Shown here one piece after another: positions 8,490 to 15,969 of a stretch of 36,239 nucleotides of DNA. Both the position numbers and the translations under genes were made by a program. The notes beneath the pieces are model-generated. The model saw only the letters and a program-made list of their open reading frames with translations, had not been told where the DNA came from and made no database searches. This DNA comes from an uncultured Lachnospiraceae bacterium (GTDB lineage: Bacteria; Bacillota; Clostridia; Lachnospirales; Lachnospiraceae). The stretch lies in assembly GCA_947626795.1 (NCBI GenBank), contig CANQTH010000023.1, forward strand, positions 1 through 36,239, in the 5' to 3' direction. Every line of letters begins with the position of its first letter. Position 1 is the first letter of the stretch.

Positions 8490-9437
8490 ATGATTCGGTT
8501 AGGAGAGAAGCAGATGCTCGTTGTCGCCAAAAAAGTGGGATTTGGCGTGTATTTGGAAGAGAAAAAGCAGGAAGGCGCCGACCGGGAGGCGCAGGAAGGA
8601 AGGCGCGGGGCATACCGGAGCCGTTACGGCGGCCGCGCCTCTTATGGCGATGACCGTCGGCGCGGCGGGCGGCGCATGGGCGGGGAAACGCAGGTGCTTC
8701 TCCCGCTCCGCCAGGTGCCGGAAGGGACAGAGATCGGGGATGAGATCGAGGTATTCATTTACAAGGATTCCAAGGACCGCATCATTGCCACGACCCAGGA
8801 GCCTAAGCTGAAAATGGGGGAGGCCCGCGTGCTTACCGTCGTGTCGGTGCAGAGCATCGGCGCGTTTTTGGACTGGGGCCTGGAGAAGGATCTGCTCCTT
8901 CCATATAAGGAGCAGCTTGTGACGGTCAAGGAGAAGGACGAGGTTCTGGTCAGGCTGTATATCGACAAGAGCAGCCGCCTTTGCGCAAGTATGCGCGACC
9001 TCTACGGGATGCTCCGCATGGATTCCCCTTATGAGGCTGGAGATACCGTGAAGGGGCGCGTTTATGAGCTGAGCGACAATTTCGGGGCGTTCGTGGCAGT
9101 GGACGACTGCTATTCTGCGCTGATCCCGCGCCATGAGGATCACAGCTCCCTGCGGATCGGGGACAGCGTGGAGGCGCGTGTCACGGGCGTGAAGCCGGAC
9201 GGCAAGCTGGACTTAACGCTCCGCGAGAAAGCGTATATGCAGATGGGGCAGGACGCGGAGCAGGTCATGGAGCTGATCGAGAAGCGCGGCGGGAGGCTGC
9301 CGTTTAACGACAAGGCCTCGCCGGAACTCATCATGCGGGAAGCGAAAATGAGCAAGAACGCGTTTAAGCGGGCGGTCGGCCGCCTGTACAAGGAACGGAA
9401 GATCGTGATCACGGATACGGATATCAGGAAGAAATAG
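8490..9437 (+). CDS. CvfB-like S1 RNA-binding protein with Arg/Gly-rich insert
   Basis: This 315-residue protein is of the CvfB/YitL type: tandem S1-like OB folds and a C-terminal winged helix (KRAVGRLYKERKIVIT). Motifs are VLLPLRQVPEGTEIGDEIEVF, then IGAFLDWGLEKDLLLPYKEQ, then FGAFVAVDDCYSALIP with VTGVKPDGKLDLTLR. In staphylococci CvfB affects virulence gene expression and binds RNA. The first OB fold is interrupted at about residues 25-66 by an insert rich in Arg, Gly and Tyr (for example YRSRYGGRASYGDDRRRGG) that resembles RGG-type RNA-binding segments. An AGGAGG site sits 7 bases before the ATG. The CPBP protease gene follows 9 bases later, suggesting an operon. Confidence 0.88.
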   Translation: MIRLGEKQMLVVAKKVGFGVYLEEKKQEGADREAQEGRRGAYRSRYGGRASYGDDRRRGGRRMGGETQVLLPLRQVPEGTEIGDEIEVFIYKDSKDRIIATTQEPKLKMGEARVLTVVSVQSIGAFLDWGLEKDLLLPYKEQLVTVKEKDEVLVRLYIDKSSRLCASMRDLYGMLRMDSPYEAGDTVKGRVYELSDNFGAFVAVDDCYSALIPRHEDHSSLRIGDSVEARVTGVKPDGKLDLTLREKAYMQMGQDAEQVMELIEKRGGRLPFNDKASPELIMREAKMSKNAFKRAVGRLYKERKIVITDTDIRKK

Positions 9438-9446
9438 GGAGGGGCC

Positions 9447-10391
9447 ATGTCAGAGAACAAAAGAGCGAACCGCCTGTTTTTGGCGGTTGTGGCAATATAC
9501 ATCGTCTGCCAGCTTGGCTTGAGCGTGCTGGCGGCCTATTTCCCGGCGGTGGCCGAGATGCCTGTCTTCGTGTCGGTCCTCCTGCCGCAGCTCATGATCC
9601 TTTTGCCCTGCTTAGTATATTGCAGGAAAAAGGGCTGCGCCATACGGGAGTGGATCCCTTATCGGAAGATCAATATCGCGACGGCTGTGCTGGTCGTCGT
9701 ATGCACTTACCTGATGTATCCGCTCATGATCGTGCTGAACGCGATCTCCATGCTGTTCACGAATACCGGGACGGAAGCGGTTTCGGGCCTGATGCAGGGG
9801 CAGGACGTCCTGTTCGGCCTGGTGTTTGTCGCGGCGGTTCCGGCCTGCGTGGAGGAATTTATGTTCCGGGGCGTCCTGTTCCAGACGTACCGCAAGAGCA
9901 GGCTGCTCCCGGCGGTATTTTTAAGCGCGTTCCTGTTCGGGTGCATGCACATGAACCTCAACCAGTTCGTGTATGCGTTTGCCCTGGGGACGTACCTGGC
10001 GTTCCTGGTCGAGGCGACGGGCAGCATCCTTAGCTCCATGCTCGCGCATTTTACGTTAAACGCGACGGGCGTGATCTTCAGCGCGCTCCTCGGGCTTACG
10101 CAGACGCAGGTCGCTTACGAGGGCGGCTTTGCCGCGAGCATGGGAAACGATGAGCTTTTTTTATTCCTGCTCGGGATCATGATCTGGGGCGTGATCGCGA
10201 TCGGGACGACTTGCGGCGCGGTCGGCGTGTACATTGCCATCTGTAAGATCAATAAGCGGTGGGATTATATGAAGTGGGCGTTCCGCCAGGGAACGAGGGA
10301 ACGGATGGTGACGGCTTCCCTGGTCGTGGGCGTCCTGCTCACGTTCGCCATGATCGGGCTGCGCATATTTTTGGAAATGATGGGAAGCTAG
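9447..10391 (+). CDS. CPBP family intramembrane metalloprotease
   Basis: This 314-residue polytopic membrane protein has the CPBP (type II CAAX-prenyl-protease-like, ABI) motifs: E136-E-F-M-F-R141-G, then H168 in FLFGCMHMNLNQF and H201 in MLAHFTLN. These residues are expected to bind metal or activate water inside the membrane. About eight hydrophobic segments are visible. Substrates of bacterial members are mostly unknown; some process peptides or provide bacteriocin self-immunity. It starts 9 bases after the cvfB-like stop and is probably co-transcribed with it. Confidence 0.88.
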   Translation: MSENKRANRLFLAVVAIYIVCQLGLSVLAAYFPAVAEMPVFVSVLLPQLMILLPCLVYCRKKGCAIREWIPYRKINIATAVLVVVCTYLMYPLMIVLNAISMLFTNTGTEAVSGLMQGQDVLFGLVFVAAVPACVEEFMFRGVLFQTYRKSRLLPAVFLSAFLFGCMHMNLNQFVYAFALGTYLAFLVEATGSILSSMLAHFTLNATGVIFSALLGLTQTQVAYEGGFAASMGNDELFLFLLGIMIWGVIAIGTTCGAVGVYIAICKINKRWDYMKWAFRQGTRERMVTASLVVGVLLTFAMIGLRIFLEMMGS

Positions 10392-10406
10392 GCTTGCCAT
10401 AAAGCC

Positions 10407-10514
10407 CGCGGGAATGCGGATCGTTAGACGGGCGCGGATCCGAGAGTTTTTCTTGTCATATGGGAATATAGCCTGGATGCGCGGGAATGCGGATCGTTAG
10501 CCAGGCGCGGTTCC
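10407..10514 (+). repeat. Two copies of a 35-bp direct repeat, 73 bp apart
   Basis: CGCGGGAATGCGGATCGTTAG followed by a GGCGCGG-TCC tail occurs at 10407-10441 and 10480-10514 with few mismatches. It lies between the convergent CPBP and YjfB genes. A GC-rich hairpin (CCGCC/GGCGG) follows the second copy. No coding or known regulatory role is visible. Confidence 0.6.
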
Positions 10515-10544
10515 GCCCCGCCGGAGGCGGCCTGGAATGGGCAT

Positions 10545-10579
10545 AAAAAAGCTGCCGGCTTGCCGCCGACAGCTTTTTG
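10545..10579 (-). terminator. Terminator of the yjfB-like gene (minus strand)
   Basis: AAAAAGCTGCCGGC and a near-complementary CCGACAGCTTTTT form an imperfect hairpin. Read on the minus strand it ends in a run of Ts, 45 bases after the yjfB-like stop. On the plus strand it also ends in five Ts, so it may serve the CPBP gene too. Confidence 0.75.
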
Positions 10580-10623
10580 GACGCAGCCGCTTCGCCGTTT
10601 GGCTTCGCTGGCGCGTTTGGGCA

Positions 10624-10800
10624 TTAGATGGAAATGTCGATATTCCCGCCCAGGTGAGGCGTCACGGACCGCTCCATGAGCTTGACCATGGAGTCGCCCA
10701 TCGTTTCCATGCTGTCCAGTTGCTTGCTTAGCATGACGACGCCAAAATCATTGCTCGTCTGGGTCATGCTGAGCGCGGTTGATAAAGAGGCAATATCCAT
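10624..10800 (-). CDS. Small YjfB-family protein
   Basis: This 58-residue protein begins MDIASLSTALSMTQ and ends with GNIDISI, the two conserved ends of the YjfB family (annotated as putative motility proteins). In between is a single helical, methionine-rich segment. The start at 10800 is chosen because GAAAGGAGGGG lies just upstream; longer in-frame readings lack such a site. No flagellar gene is visible in the window, so the motility label should be treated with care. The gene faces away from trxB and has its own terminator. Confidence 0.8.
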   Translation of the reverse strand: MDIASLSTALSMTQTSNDFGVVMLSKQLDSMETMGDSMVKLMERSVTPHLGGNIDISI

Positions 10801-10954
10801 ATGCGCCCCTCCTTTCCTGATCGTGCAAGGCTCGCTTGCAGGTCTTGGCGCGGCAGGACCGCGCCGTTTCAAGTTCGGTTCTTTTCTATTATTACATGAA
10901 AAAGCAGAAAAATCAATAAAATATCAAAAGAAGTAACAGGAAGGAGGAACTCTT

Positions 10955-11872
10955 ATGTGTTATGACGTGATCATTTTAGGCGGCGGCCCGGCGGGGCTGA
11001 GCGCGGCCATCTATGCGCGGCGCGCCTGCCGCAAGACGCTGGTTTTAGAAGAAAAGCCCCTTTGCGGCGGGCAGGTCTTAGACAGCCATGAGGTGGACAA
11101 TTACCCGGGGGTTCCGGGCGTCTCGGGATTTGAGCTGGGGGAGCGGCTAAAGGCCCACGCGGAAAAGCTGGGCGCGGAATTTGTCAGCGCGCAGGCGGCA
11201 AAAGCCGTGCTTGGCGGGGCGGTCAAGGAGGTCGAGGCGGGCGGGAAACGCTACGAGGGGCGGAGCCTGATCCTGGCGACCGGGGCGAGGCGCCGGGAGC
11301 TTGGCGTTCCGGGCGAAAAGGAGCTGCGGGGGATGGGTGTTTCATACTGCGCCGTCTGCGACGGGGCGTTTTTCCGCGGGAAGGACGTCGCGGTGATCGG
11401 CGGCGGGGACTCCGCGTTAGAGGACGCGCTTTTTCTTGCGCGTGGGTGCCGGAAGGTTTATCTCGTCCATCGGCGGGCGGAGTTCCGCGGCGCGAAAATA
11501 TTACAGGAAAAAGTCGAAAATACGGAAAATATTGAACTTGTCCGAAACAGGCAGGCAGCCTCCATCGGCGGGGAGGGCGGCAGGGTCTCCTGTCTGGAGC
11601 TGCGCGCGGGCAGCGGGAGCGAGAGGCTGGACGTCGAAGGCGTGTTCATCGCGGTTGGGGCGGAGCCGAACACGGATCTTTTCAAAGGGCAGGTGAAGCT
11701 CGACCAGGCGGGGTACATCGCGGCCGGGGAAGATACAAAAACCAGCGTCGAAGGCGTGTTCGCGGCAGGCGACGTCCGCACGAAGCAGCTTCGCCAGGTG
11801 GTGACGGCCGCAGCCGACGGGGCGAACGCCGCCGCGTCCGCGGAGCGTTATCTCGCGCGGGAGGACGCGTGA
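10955..11872 (+). CDS. trxB: Thioredoxin-disulfide reductase
   Basis: This 305-residue flavoenzyme moves electrons from NADPH through FAD to thioredoxin in the cytoplasm. The FAD-binding GGGPAGLSAAIYARR is at residues 9-23, the redox-active C132-A-V-C135 lies in SYCAVCDGAFF, the NADPH-binding IGGGDSALEDALFL follows, and the C-terminal FAD motif GVFAAGDV is present. Length is normal. A very strong AGGAAGGAGG site precedes the ATG. It appears monocistronic; no thioredoxin gene is adjacent. The NlpC/P60 gene downstream has its own promoter. Confidence 0.95.
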   Translation: MCYDVIILGGGPAGLSAAIYARRACRKTLVLEEKPLCGGQVLDSHEVDNYPGVPGVSGFELGERLKAHAEKLGAEFVSAQAAKAVLGGAVKEVEAGGKRYEGRSLILATGARRRELGVPGEKELRGMGVSYCAVCDGAFFRGKDVAVIGGGDSALEDALFLARGCRKVYLVHRRAEFRGAKILQEKVENTENIELVRNRQAASIGGEGGRVSCLELRAGSGSERLDVEGVFIAVGAEPNTDLFKGQVKLDQAGYIAAGEDTKTSVEGVFAAGDVRTKQLRQVVTAAADGANAAASAERYLAREDA

Positions 11873-11942
11873 AAAAATGTTGGATTTTACAATGAGGACA
11901 ATTATCGGGGAAATAAAATAAGAATTTTGTAGAAGATTACAG

Positions 11943-11971
11943 TTGACATAGGAAAAGCCCTTTGTTATAAT
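11943..11971 (+). promoter_or_regulatory. Consensus promoter of the NlpC/P60 gene
   Basis: Perfect TTGACA (11943-11948), 17-base spacer and perfect TATAAT (11966-11971). Transcription would start near 11978, giving an AT-rich leader of about 65 bases before the ATG at 12045. The perfect boxes predict strong expression of the secreted hydrolase. Confidence 0.88.
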
Positions 11972-12044
11972 AAATTCCGTAATAAATTCGTAATAAATGT
12001 AACAAATGAGGATACCGGATAATGTAATGGGAGGGTACGGTACT

Positions 12045-13316
12045 ATGAATCGAAATTCTATCAGGAGAGCCACTACTTGCTGCCTGACTGCGGCAGTCGT
12101 ATTATCGGGCAGTTCGTTCGTATCACAGGCTGCGGTGAGCGCAGGGGCAGGGAATTTGATCTCGGCAGTTGCGGAAGTGCGCACGGGGGATGCTGAGGCG
12201 GGGATTTCCAAGGAGCTGTCCAGGGCGCTGACGCAGGACGCTGAGAAGGAAAGCGCGGCGGATACGCAGGAGAGCGGGACAACTGCGGAGAAGGACACGA
12301 AAAAGAAAGCGAATAAGAAGAAATCCAAAAAGGAATCGAAAAAAGAATCCAAGAAGGAATCGGCGGCGTCCGAGTATGAGAACATCGCGATCGCCCAGGT
12401 TGACAATTATGTGAATATCCGCGCGACAGCCGGGGAAGACGGCGAGATCGTCGGGAAGCTGTATAACAATTCCGCATGCACGGTGCTTGGCACGGAGGGA
12501 GACTGGTACAAGATCCATTCCGGCGATGTGGAAGGATATATCAAGTCCGAGTTTTTGGTCGTAGGGGACGCGAAACTGGCGCAGTCCGTAGGCCACAGGG
12601 TAGCGGACGTCAAGACAGGCACGCTGAACGTGCGCGCGGACGCCAGCACGGACGCGGAGCTTCTGGGGCAGGTTCCGGAAGGAGAAGAGCTTAGCGTGAT
12701 CGAAGAGAAGGACGGCTGGGTAAAGGTCGCGATCGAGGAAGGCGACGGCTGGGTATCCAGGGACTTCGTGGAATGCAGCACGCATTACATCGTGGCGGAA
12801 TCCAAAGAGGCGGAGGAAGCCCGTTTGAAGAAAGAAGAAGAAGAGCGCAAGGCGGCGGAAGCGGCGGCGAAGAAAGCCAGCGCGCAGAGCAGCTCCTCAA
12901 GTTCCGCACAGTCTTCTTCCAGCAGCAGCGCGGCTGCAGCTCCGGCGCGCAGCTATAATCCGCCAAGCGGCGGGAATGGACAAGCTGTCGCGAATTACGC
13001 GTGCCAGTTTGTTGGGAATCCGTATGTATACGGCGGTTCCAGCCTGACGAACGGGACGGACTGCTCCGGTTTCGTCATGAGCGTATATGGGGCGTTTGGC
13101 ATCGGCCTTCCGCATTCTTCCAGCGCGCTGCAGGGCGTTGGGTACGCGGTAAGCCCAGACGCGATGCAGCCGGGCGATATCGTATGCTATAGCGGCCACG
13201 TAGGGATCTACGTCGGCGGCAACACGATCGTACACGCAAGCACGCCGGAATCGGGGATCAAGTATACGTCCCCGGCGAACTACCGTCCGATCGTCGCGGT
13301 AAGGAGGATCTTTTAA
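12045..13316 (+). CDS. Secreted SH3-domain NlpC/P60 cell-wall hydrolase
   Basis: This is a 423-residue exported protein. A signal peptide (about residues 1-30, with cleavage likely near SQAAVSAG) is followed by a Lys/Glu-rich linker with KKESKKES repeats (about 80-105). Two bacterial SH3 domains follow (from about 110, VNIRATAGEDGE; from about 190, LNVRADASTDAE), then a charged/Ser-Ala linker and a C-terminal NlpC/P60 domain with C340 in TDCSGF and H385 in GHVGIYVG. Such enzymes cut stem peptides of peptidoglycan. The ATG at 12045 is chosen for its GGGAGGG site; in-frame ATGs at 12006 and 12027 lack one and would delay the signal peptide. Confidence 0.93.
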   Translation: MNRNSIRRATTCCLTAAVVLSGSSFVSQAAVSAGAGNLISAVAEVRTGDAEAGISKELSRALTQDAEKESAADTQESGTTAEKDTKKKANKKKSKKESKKESKKESAASEYENIAIAQVDNYVNIRATAGEDGEIVGKLYNNSACTVLGTEGDWYKIHSGDVEGYIKSEFLVVGDAKLAQSVGHRVADVKTGTLNVRADASTDAELLGQVPEGEELSVIEEKDGWVKVAIEEGDGWVSRDFVECSTHYIVAESKEAEEARLKKEEEERKAAEAAAKKASAQSSSSSSAQSSSSSSAAAAPARSYNPPSGGNGQAVANYACQFVGNPYVYGGSSLTNGTDCSGFVMSVYGAFGIGLPHSSSALQGVGYAVSPDAMQPGDIVCYSGHVGIYVGGNTIVHASTPESGIKYTSPANYRPIVAVRRIF

Positions 13317-13401
13317 GGAGGCGGCGGATCGCCTGTTCCTTAGGATTTTGCAGGAGACGCAGGATTGGCGTTTCCCCTGAGAATTAAATTGAGAAAGGCA
13401 G

Positions 13402-13434
13402 AAGGATGTCCTGATGGCGGGGCATCCTTTTTTT
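13402..13434 (+). terminator. Terminator of the NlpC/P60 gene
   Basis: AAGGATGTCC and GGCATCCTT pair around a GC-rich loop and are followed by a T-run (TTTTTTT), about 85 bases after the stop codon. Confidence 0.8.
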
Positions 13435-13436
13435 CG

Positions 13437-13570
13437 CTCATGAAAAACCCGCGGAGGCGCGAAAGTCCGGCCGGGAGGGGATCCGCCCACGCTGTGGGTT
13501 TTTCTCATGAAAAGCCTGCGGAGGCGCGAAAATCCGGCCGGGAAGGAATCCGCTCACGCCGCGGGCGGCC
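13437..13570 (+). repeat. 67-bp direct repeat, two tandem copies
   Basis: Copies begin CTCATGAAAA at 13437 and at 13504 and share CTGCGGAGGCGCGAAA, CCGGCCGGGA and similar ends with scattered differences. Parts resemble sequences in the repeat between ribE and ribBA (GGGAATCCGCT; TTTTGTAACAGGG), so this may be a decayed side branch of the same interspersed repeat group. No gene fits here. Confidence 0.6.
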
Positions 13571-13655
13571 TGGGATGGGAGGCTTTTGCGACAGGGCGGC
13601 GGCAAGGCGAAACGACCCAAAAAAATATGCACAAAAATGATCTTTGGGCGAAAAG

Positions 13656-13738
13656 TTATCCGAAAAATTGTCCACATTTTGAACTCGCGAAAAGGCTGGA
13701 AAAGCGAGTTATACACGGAATTATCCACATTATCCACA
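13656..13738 (+). other. Cluster of DnaA boxes
   Basis: Two perfect DnaA boxes TTATCCACA stand back to back at 13721-13729 and 13730-13738 in the same orientation. Near-matches are TTATACACG (13709-13717), TTGTCCACA (13668-13676) and TTATCCGAA (13656-13664). The surroundings are AT-rich. The dnaA, dnaN and other usual origin genes are absent, so a DnaA-binding/titration site or DnaA control of the downstream promoter is more likely than the chromosomal origin. The remainder of the 568-base gap holds the terminator and repeat above and the promoter below. Confidence 0.6.
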
Positions 13739-13816
13739 AAAAAGCGCGTGGAAAAGCCGATTTTTTTGTGTGAAAAAGAACGTATGTTTTGTGAAGTTCT
13801 AATAAAAAGTGGGGAG

Positions 13817-13845
13817 TTGAAAAAGTTTTCCGCATTTGGTATACT
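13817..13845 (+). promoter_or_regulatory. Promoter of the wecG-like gene
   Basis: TTGAAA (13817-13822), a 17-base spacer and TATACT (13840-13845). Transcription would start near 13852, about 33 bases before the ATG. It lies 80-110 bases downstream of the DnaA-box cluster. Confidence 0.7.
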
Positions 13846-13884
13846 TCTAGGGAAATGCTGATAGACGCCCCGCAGGAGGTGCAT

Positions 13885-14598
13885 ATGTCGAAGAAGTTAG
13901 CGATCCTCGGTATGGAGCTGGACAATTACACGGTCCGGGAAGCCATGCTGAAGGTGGAAGTATATTTGAACAGCGCCGTCATGAATACCGTGGAGACCGT
14001 CTCCATGGAGACGCTGGTGGCGGCGCAGGCCGATGAGGAGCTGAAAGCGTGCCTGGAATCGCTGGATCTGGCGGTGATCCAGGATACGGAGATCCTGGAG
14101 GCGGCGGGCGAGGGAAGCCCCCAGCGGATGCGGGAGACGGCGGAGCGGGAGTTCCAGCGGGAATTTTTGAAGTGCGCGTCCAGGAACAACCGGACGGTGT
14201 ACTTGTTAGGCGACACCAGCGACCAGGTGGACGCGCTGCGCGAGTTTTTGGGGATCGGAGGCGCCAGGCGGAGCGGGAGCCATCTGCCCGCGGGCAGGAT
14301 CAAGGTGGCAGGCTCGTACGCGCTCGCGGACTGCGAGGGCGATTATGATAAAGTGAGCAACGAGATCAACAGCGCGGGGGCGGACATCATCCTGTCCGTC
14401 GTGCCTTCCCCGGTGCAGGAGCGGTTCTTAGCGGAGAATAAGGAGAAGCTGAATGCGAAGATCTGGTACGGGATGGGGGATTCCTATGCCGTTGGGGCCG
14501 ACAGCCTCGGGCTGTTCGGGCTTGCCAGGCGGCTGTTCCAGAAGATCAGGATGAAGAGCATGATGCTCCGTTACGAAAAGACGGATGAGAGGGAGTAG
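13885..14598 (+). CDS. WecG/TagA/CpsF-like glycosyltransferase, divergent
   Basis: This 237-residue cytoplasmic protein has the length and outline of the GT26 (WecG/TagA/CpsF) family: an N-terminal LGMELDNYTVREAM, a central RTVYLLGDTSDQVDALREFL and a C-terminal ADIILSVVPSPVQERFL. Canonical members transfer N-acetylmannosaminuronic acid or ManNAc to a lipid carrier. Here usual motifs are changed: the family's aspartate and GVGxxFD-type segment reads WYGMGDSYAVGAD. Substrate is unknown and catalytic ability is uncertain. A CAGGAGGTG site sets the start at 13885 rather than an upstream in-frame ATG at 13855. yitT follows 2 bases later. Confidence 0.7.
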   Translation: MSKKLAILGMELDNYTVREAMLKVEVYLNSAVMNTVETVSMETLVAAQADEELKACLESLDLAVIQDTEILEAAGEGSPQRMRETAEREFQREFLKCASRNNRTVYLLGDTSDQVDALREFLGIGGARRSGSHLPAGRIKVAGSYALADCEGDYDKVSNEINSAGADIILSVVPSPVQERFLAENKEKLNAKIWYGMGDSYAVGADSLGLFGLARRLFQKIRMKSMMLRYEKTDERE

Positions 14599-14600
14599 AG

Positions 14601-15521
14601 ATGGGGAAGGTTTCCTGTTTTTTGAGGGGCATTTGGCAGGATCGGCAGGAAAAGCTGTTTGGCAGGCGCGGGCTGTTGTTCCTGTATCTGGTGATCTTTG
14701 CGGGGACGGGGCTTCTGGCGTTTGCCATCAAGTGCATTTTTGACCCGATCGGCCTTGTGACGGGCGGATTTACCGGGCTTGCGATCTTGATCAGGAGGCT
14801 GACGGACATGGTTTGGGAAGGCGGCATCCCGCTCTGGTTCGCGAACCTGGCGCTGAATATCCCGGTATTTTTCCTCGCGCTGCGCGTGAAGGGGAAACGG
14901 TTCATCGGGCGCACGGCGATCGCGACGGCACTGCTGTCCGCCTGGCTGTATGTGCTGCCGGAGATTGATTTCGTGGAAGGGGACTATATCCTGGCGGCGG
15001 TGTTCGGCGGCGTGATATCGGGCGTCGCGCTCGGCGTGATCTTGTGGGCGGACGCCACGACGGGCGGGACGGAAATGGTGGCGGTTTTAGTCCGCCATTA
15101 TGGGCTGAAGGCTTACACCGTGGCGCAGATCATGCAGGTGTTGGACGGCGCGATCGTGCTGGCGGGGCTTTATGTGTTCGGCCTGCGGCCGTCCATGTAC
15201 GCGATCGTGACGATCTTTATCTCGTCCAAGGTGACGGACACGATCCTGGAAGGCATGAAATTTTCCAAAGCGGCATATATCATAACGGATCGGTACGAAG
15301 AGACGGCGCAGCGCATCATGGAGCAGCTTGAGCGCGGCGTCACGGGGCTGAAGGCCAGGGGGATGTATTCCGGCGATGAGAAATGCATGCTCTATTGCGT
15401 GGTGGCCAAGAAAGAGATCGTCGCGCTGAAAGAGCTGGTATATCGGATCGACCGCCACGCGTTCGTCATTGTCGGGGACGTGCGCGAGGTCCTTGGGGAA
15501 GGCTTCCTGGAAGCGAAGTGA
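14601..15521 (+). CDS. YitT family membrane protein
   Basis: This 306-residue protein has about five or six transmembrane segments (from about residue 25 to 210, including GLVTGGFTGLAILI and GTEMVAVLVRHYG) and a C-terminal soluble DUF2179 domain (KAAYIITDRYEETAQRIMEQL...GVTGLKARGMYSGDEKCMLYCVV). YitT proteins are widespread in Firmicutes; their transport or signalling role is not established. It starts 2 bases after the wecG-like stop, so the two form an operon from the promoter at 13817. A 43-bp tandem repeat begins within 10 bases of its stop codon. Confidence 0.9.
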   Translation: MGKVSCFLRGIWQDRQEKLFGRRGLLFLYLVIFAGTGLLAFAIKCIFDPIGLVTGGFTGLAILIRRLTDMVWEGGIPLWFANLALNIPVFFLALRVKGKRFIGRTAIATALLSAWLYVLPEIDFVEGDYILAAVFGGVISGVALGVILWADATTGGTEMVAVLVRHYGLKAYTVAQIMQVLDGAIVLAGLYVFGLRPSMYAIVTIFISSKVTDTILEGMKFSKAAYIITDRYEETAQRIMEQLERGVTGLKARGMYSGDEKCMLYCVVAKKEIVALKELVYRIDRHAFVIVGDVREVLGEGFLEAK

Positions 15522-15527
15522 CCCGGG

Positions 15528-15750
15528 GCAAGCACAGCGGAACGGACAGCCAGCCTTGCGGATTTTTTTGGCAGGCGCAGCGGAGCGGACAGCCAGCCTT
15601 GCGGATTTTTTTGGCAGGCACAGCGGAACGGACAGCCAGTCTTGCGGATTTTTTGGGCAAGCACAGCGGAGCGGACAGCCAGCCTTGCGGATTTTTTGGG
15701 CAGGCGCAGCGGAGCGGACAGTCCTTACGGATTTTTAGGCAGGCGCAGGG
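15528..15750 (+). repeat. 43-bp tandem repeat, about five copies
   Basis: Units starting GCARGCRCAGCGGA begin at 15528, 15571, 15614, 15657 and 15700, an exact 43-base period. The fifth unit is shortened to 39 bases and a partial sixth starts at 15739. Each full unit contains ACAGCCAG.CTTGCGGATTTTTT. Copies differ at only a few positions, which implies recent expansion or homogenisation. No hairpin precedes the T-run, so it is not an obvious terminator array. Open frames across it on either strand simply reflect the period and are not genes. Confidence 0.92.
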
Positions 15751-15860
15751 CCTCGGGCGGAACGGTTGCGGTTTGTATACTATGCCCATGAAAAAAAACG
15801 GGAATTTTGAAAAATTGTTGAGGAAATGCATAAAAAAATATGGATTTCCTCTTCCTTTTT

Positions 15861-15889
15861 TTGCAATTTTGCATTAAAATGGTTATAAG
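15861..15889 (+). promoter_or_regulatory. Promoter of the regulator-ftsEX-ctpA operon
   Basis: TTGCAA (15861-15866), a 17-base spacer and TATAAG (15884-15889), about 80 bases before the regulator start. An AT-rich 7-bp hairpin (AGGAAAT/ATTTCCT) lies just upstream. The rest of the gap between yitT and this operon is the 43-bp tandem repeat and featureless sequence. Confidence 0.6.
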
Positions 15890-15969
15890 TCACAGGAATT
15901 TTGAAAAATACGGGGCAATTGGCTTTGTGAAAGTTGTATAAGATTTGGGAAGCGAAAGGAGTGACATGG

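Noticed and set aside
13656-13738. Chromosomal replication origin
   Set aside because: No dnaA, dnaN, recF, gyrase or parAB genes flank the boxes, and neighbouring genes are cell-envelope genes.
15528-15750. CRISPR array
   Set aside because: The 43-base units are contiguous with no unique spacers, and no cas genes are present.
15392-15877. Repeat-rich proteins on both strands across the 43-bp array
   Set aside because: The frames exist because of the tandem repeat; they have no proper start sites and repeat the same low-complexity peptide.
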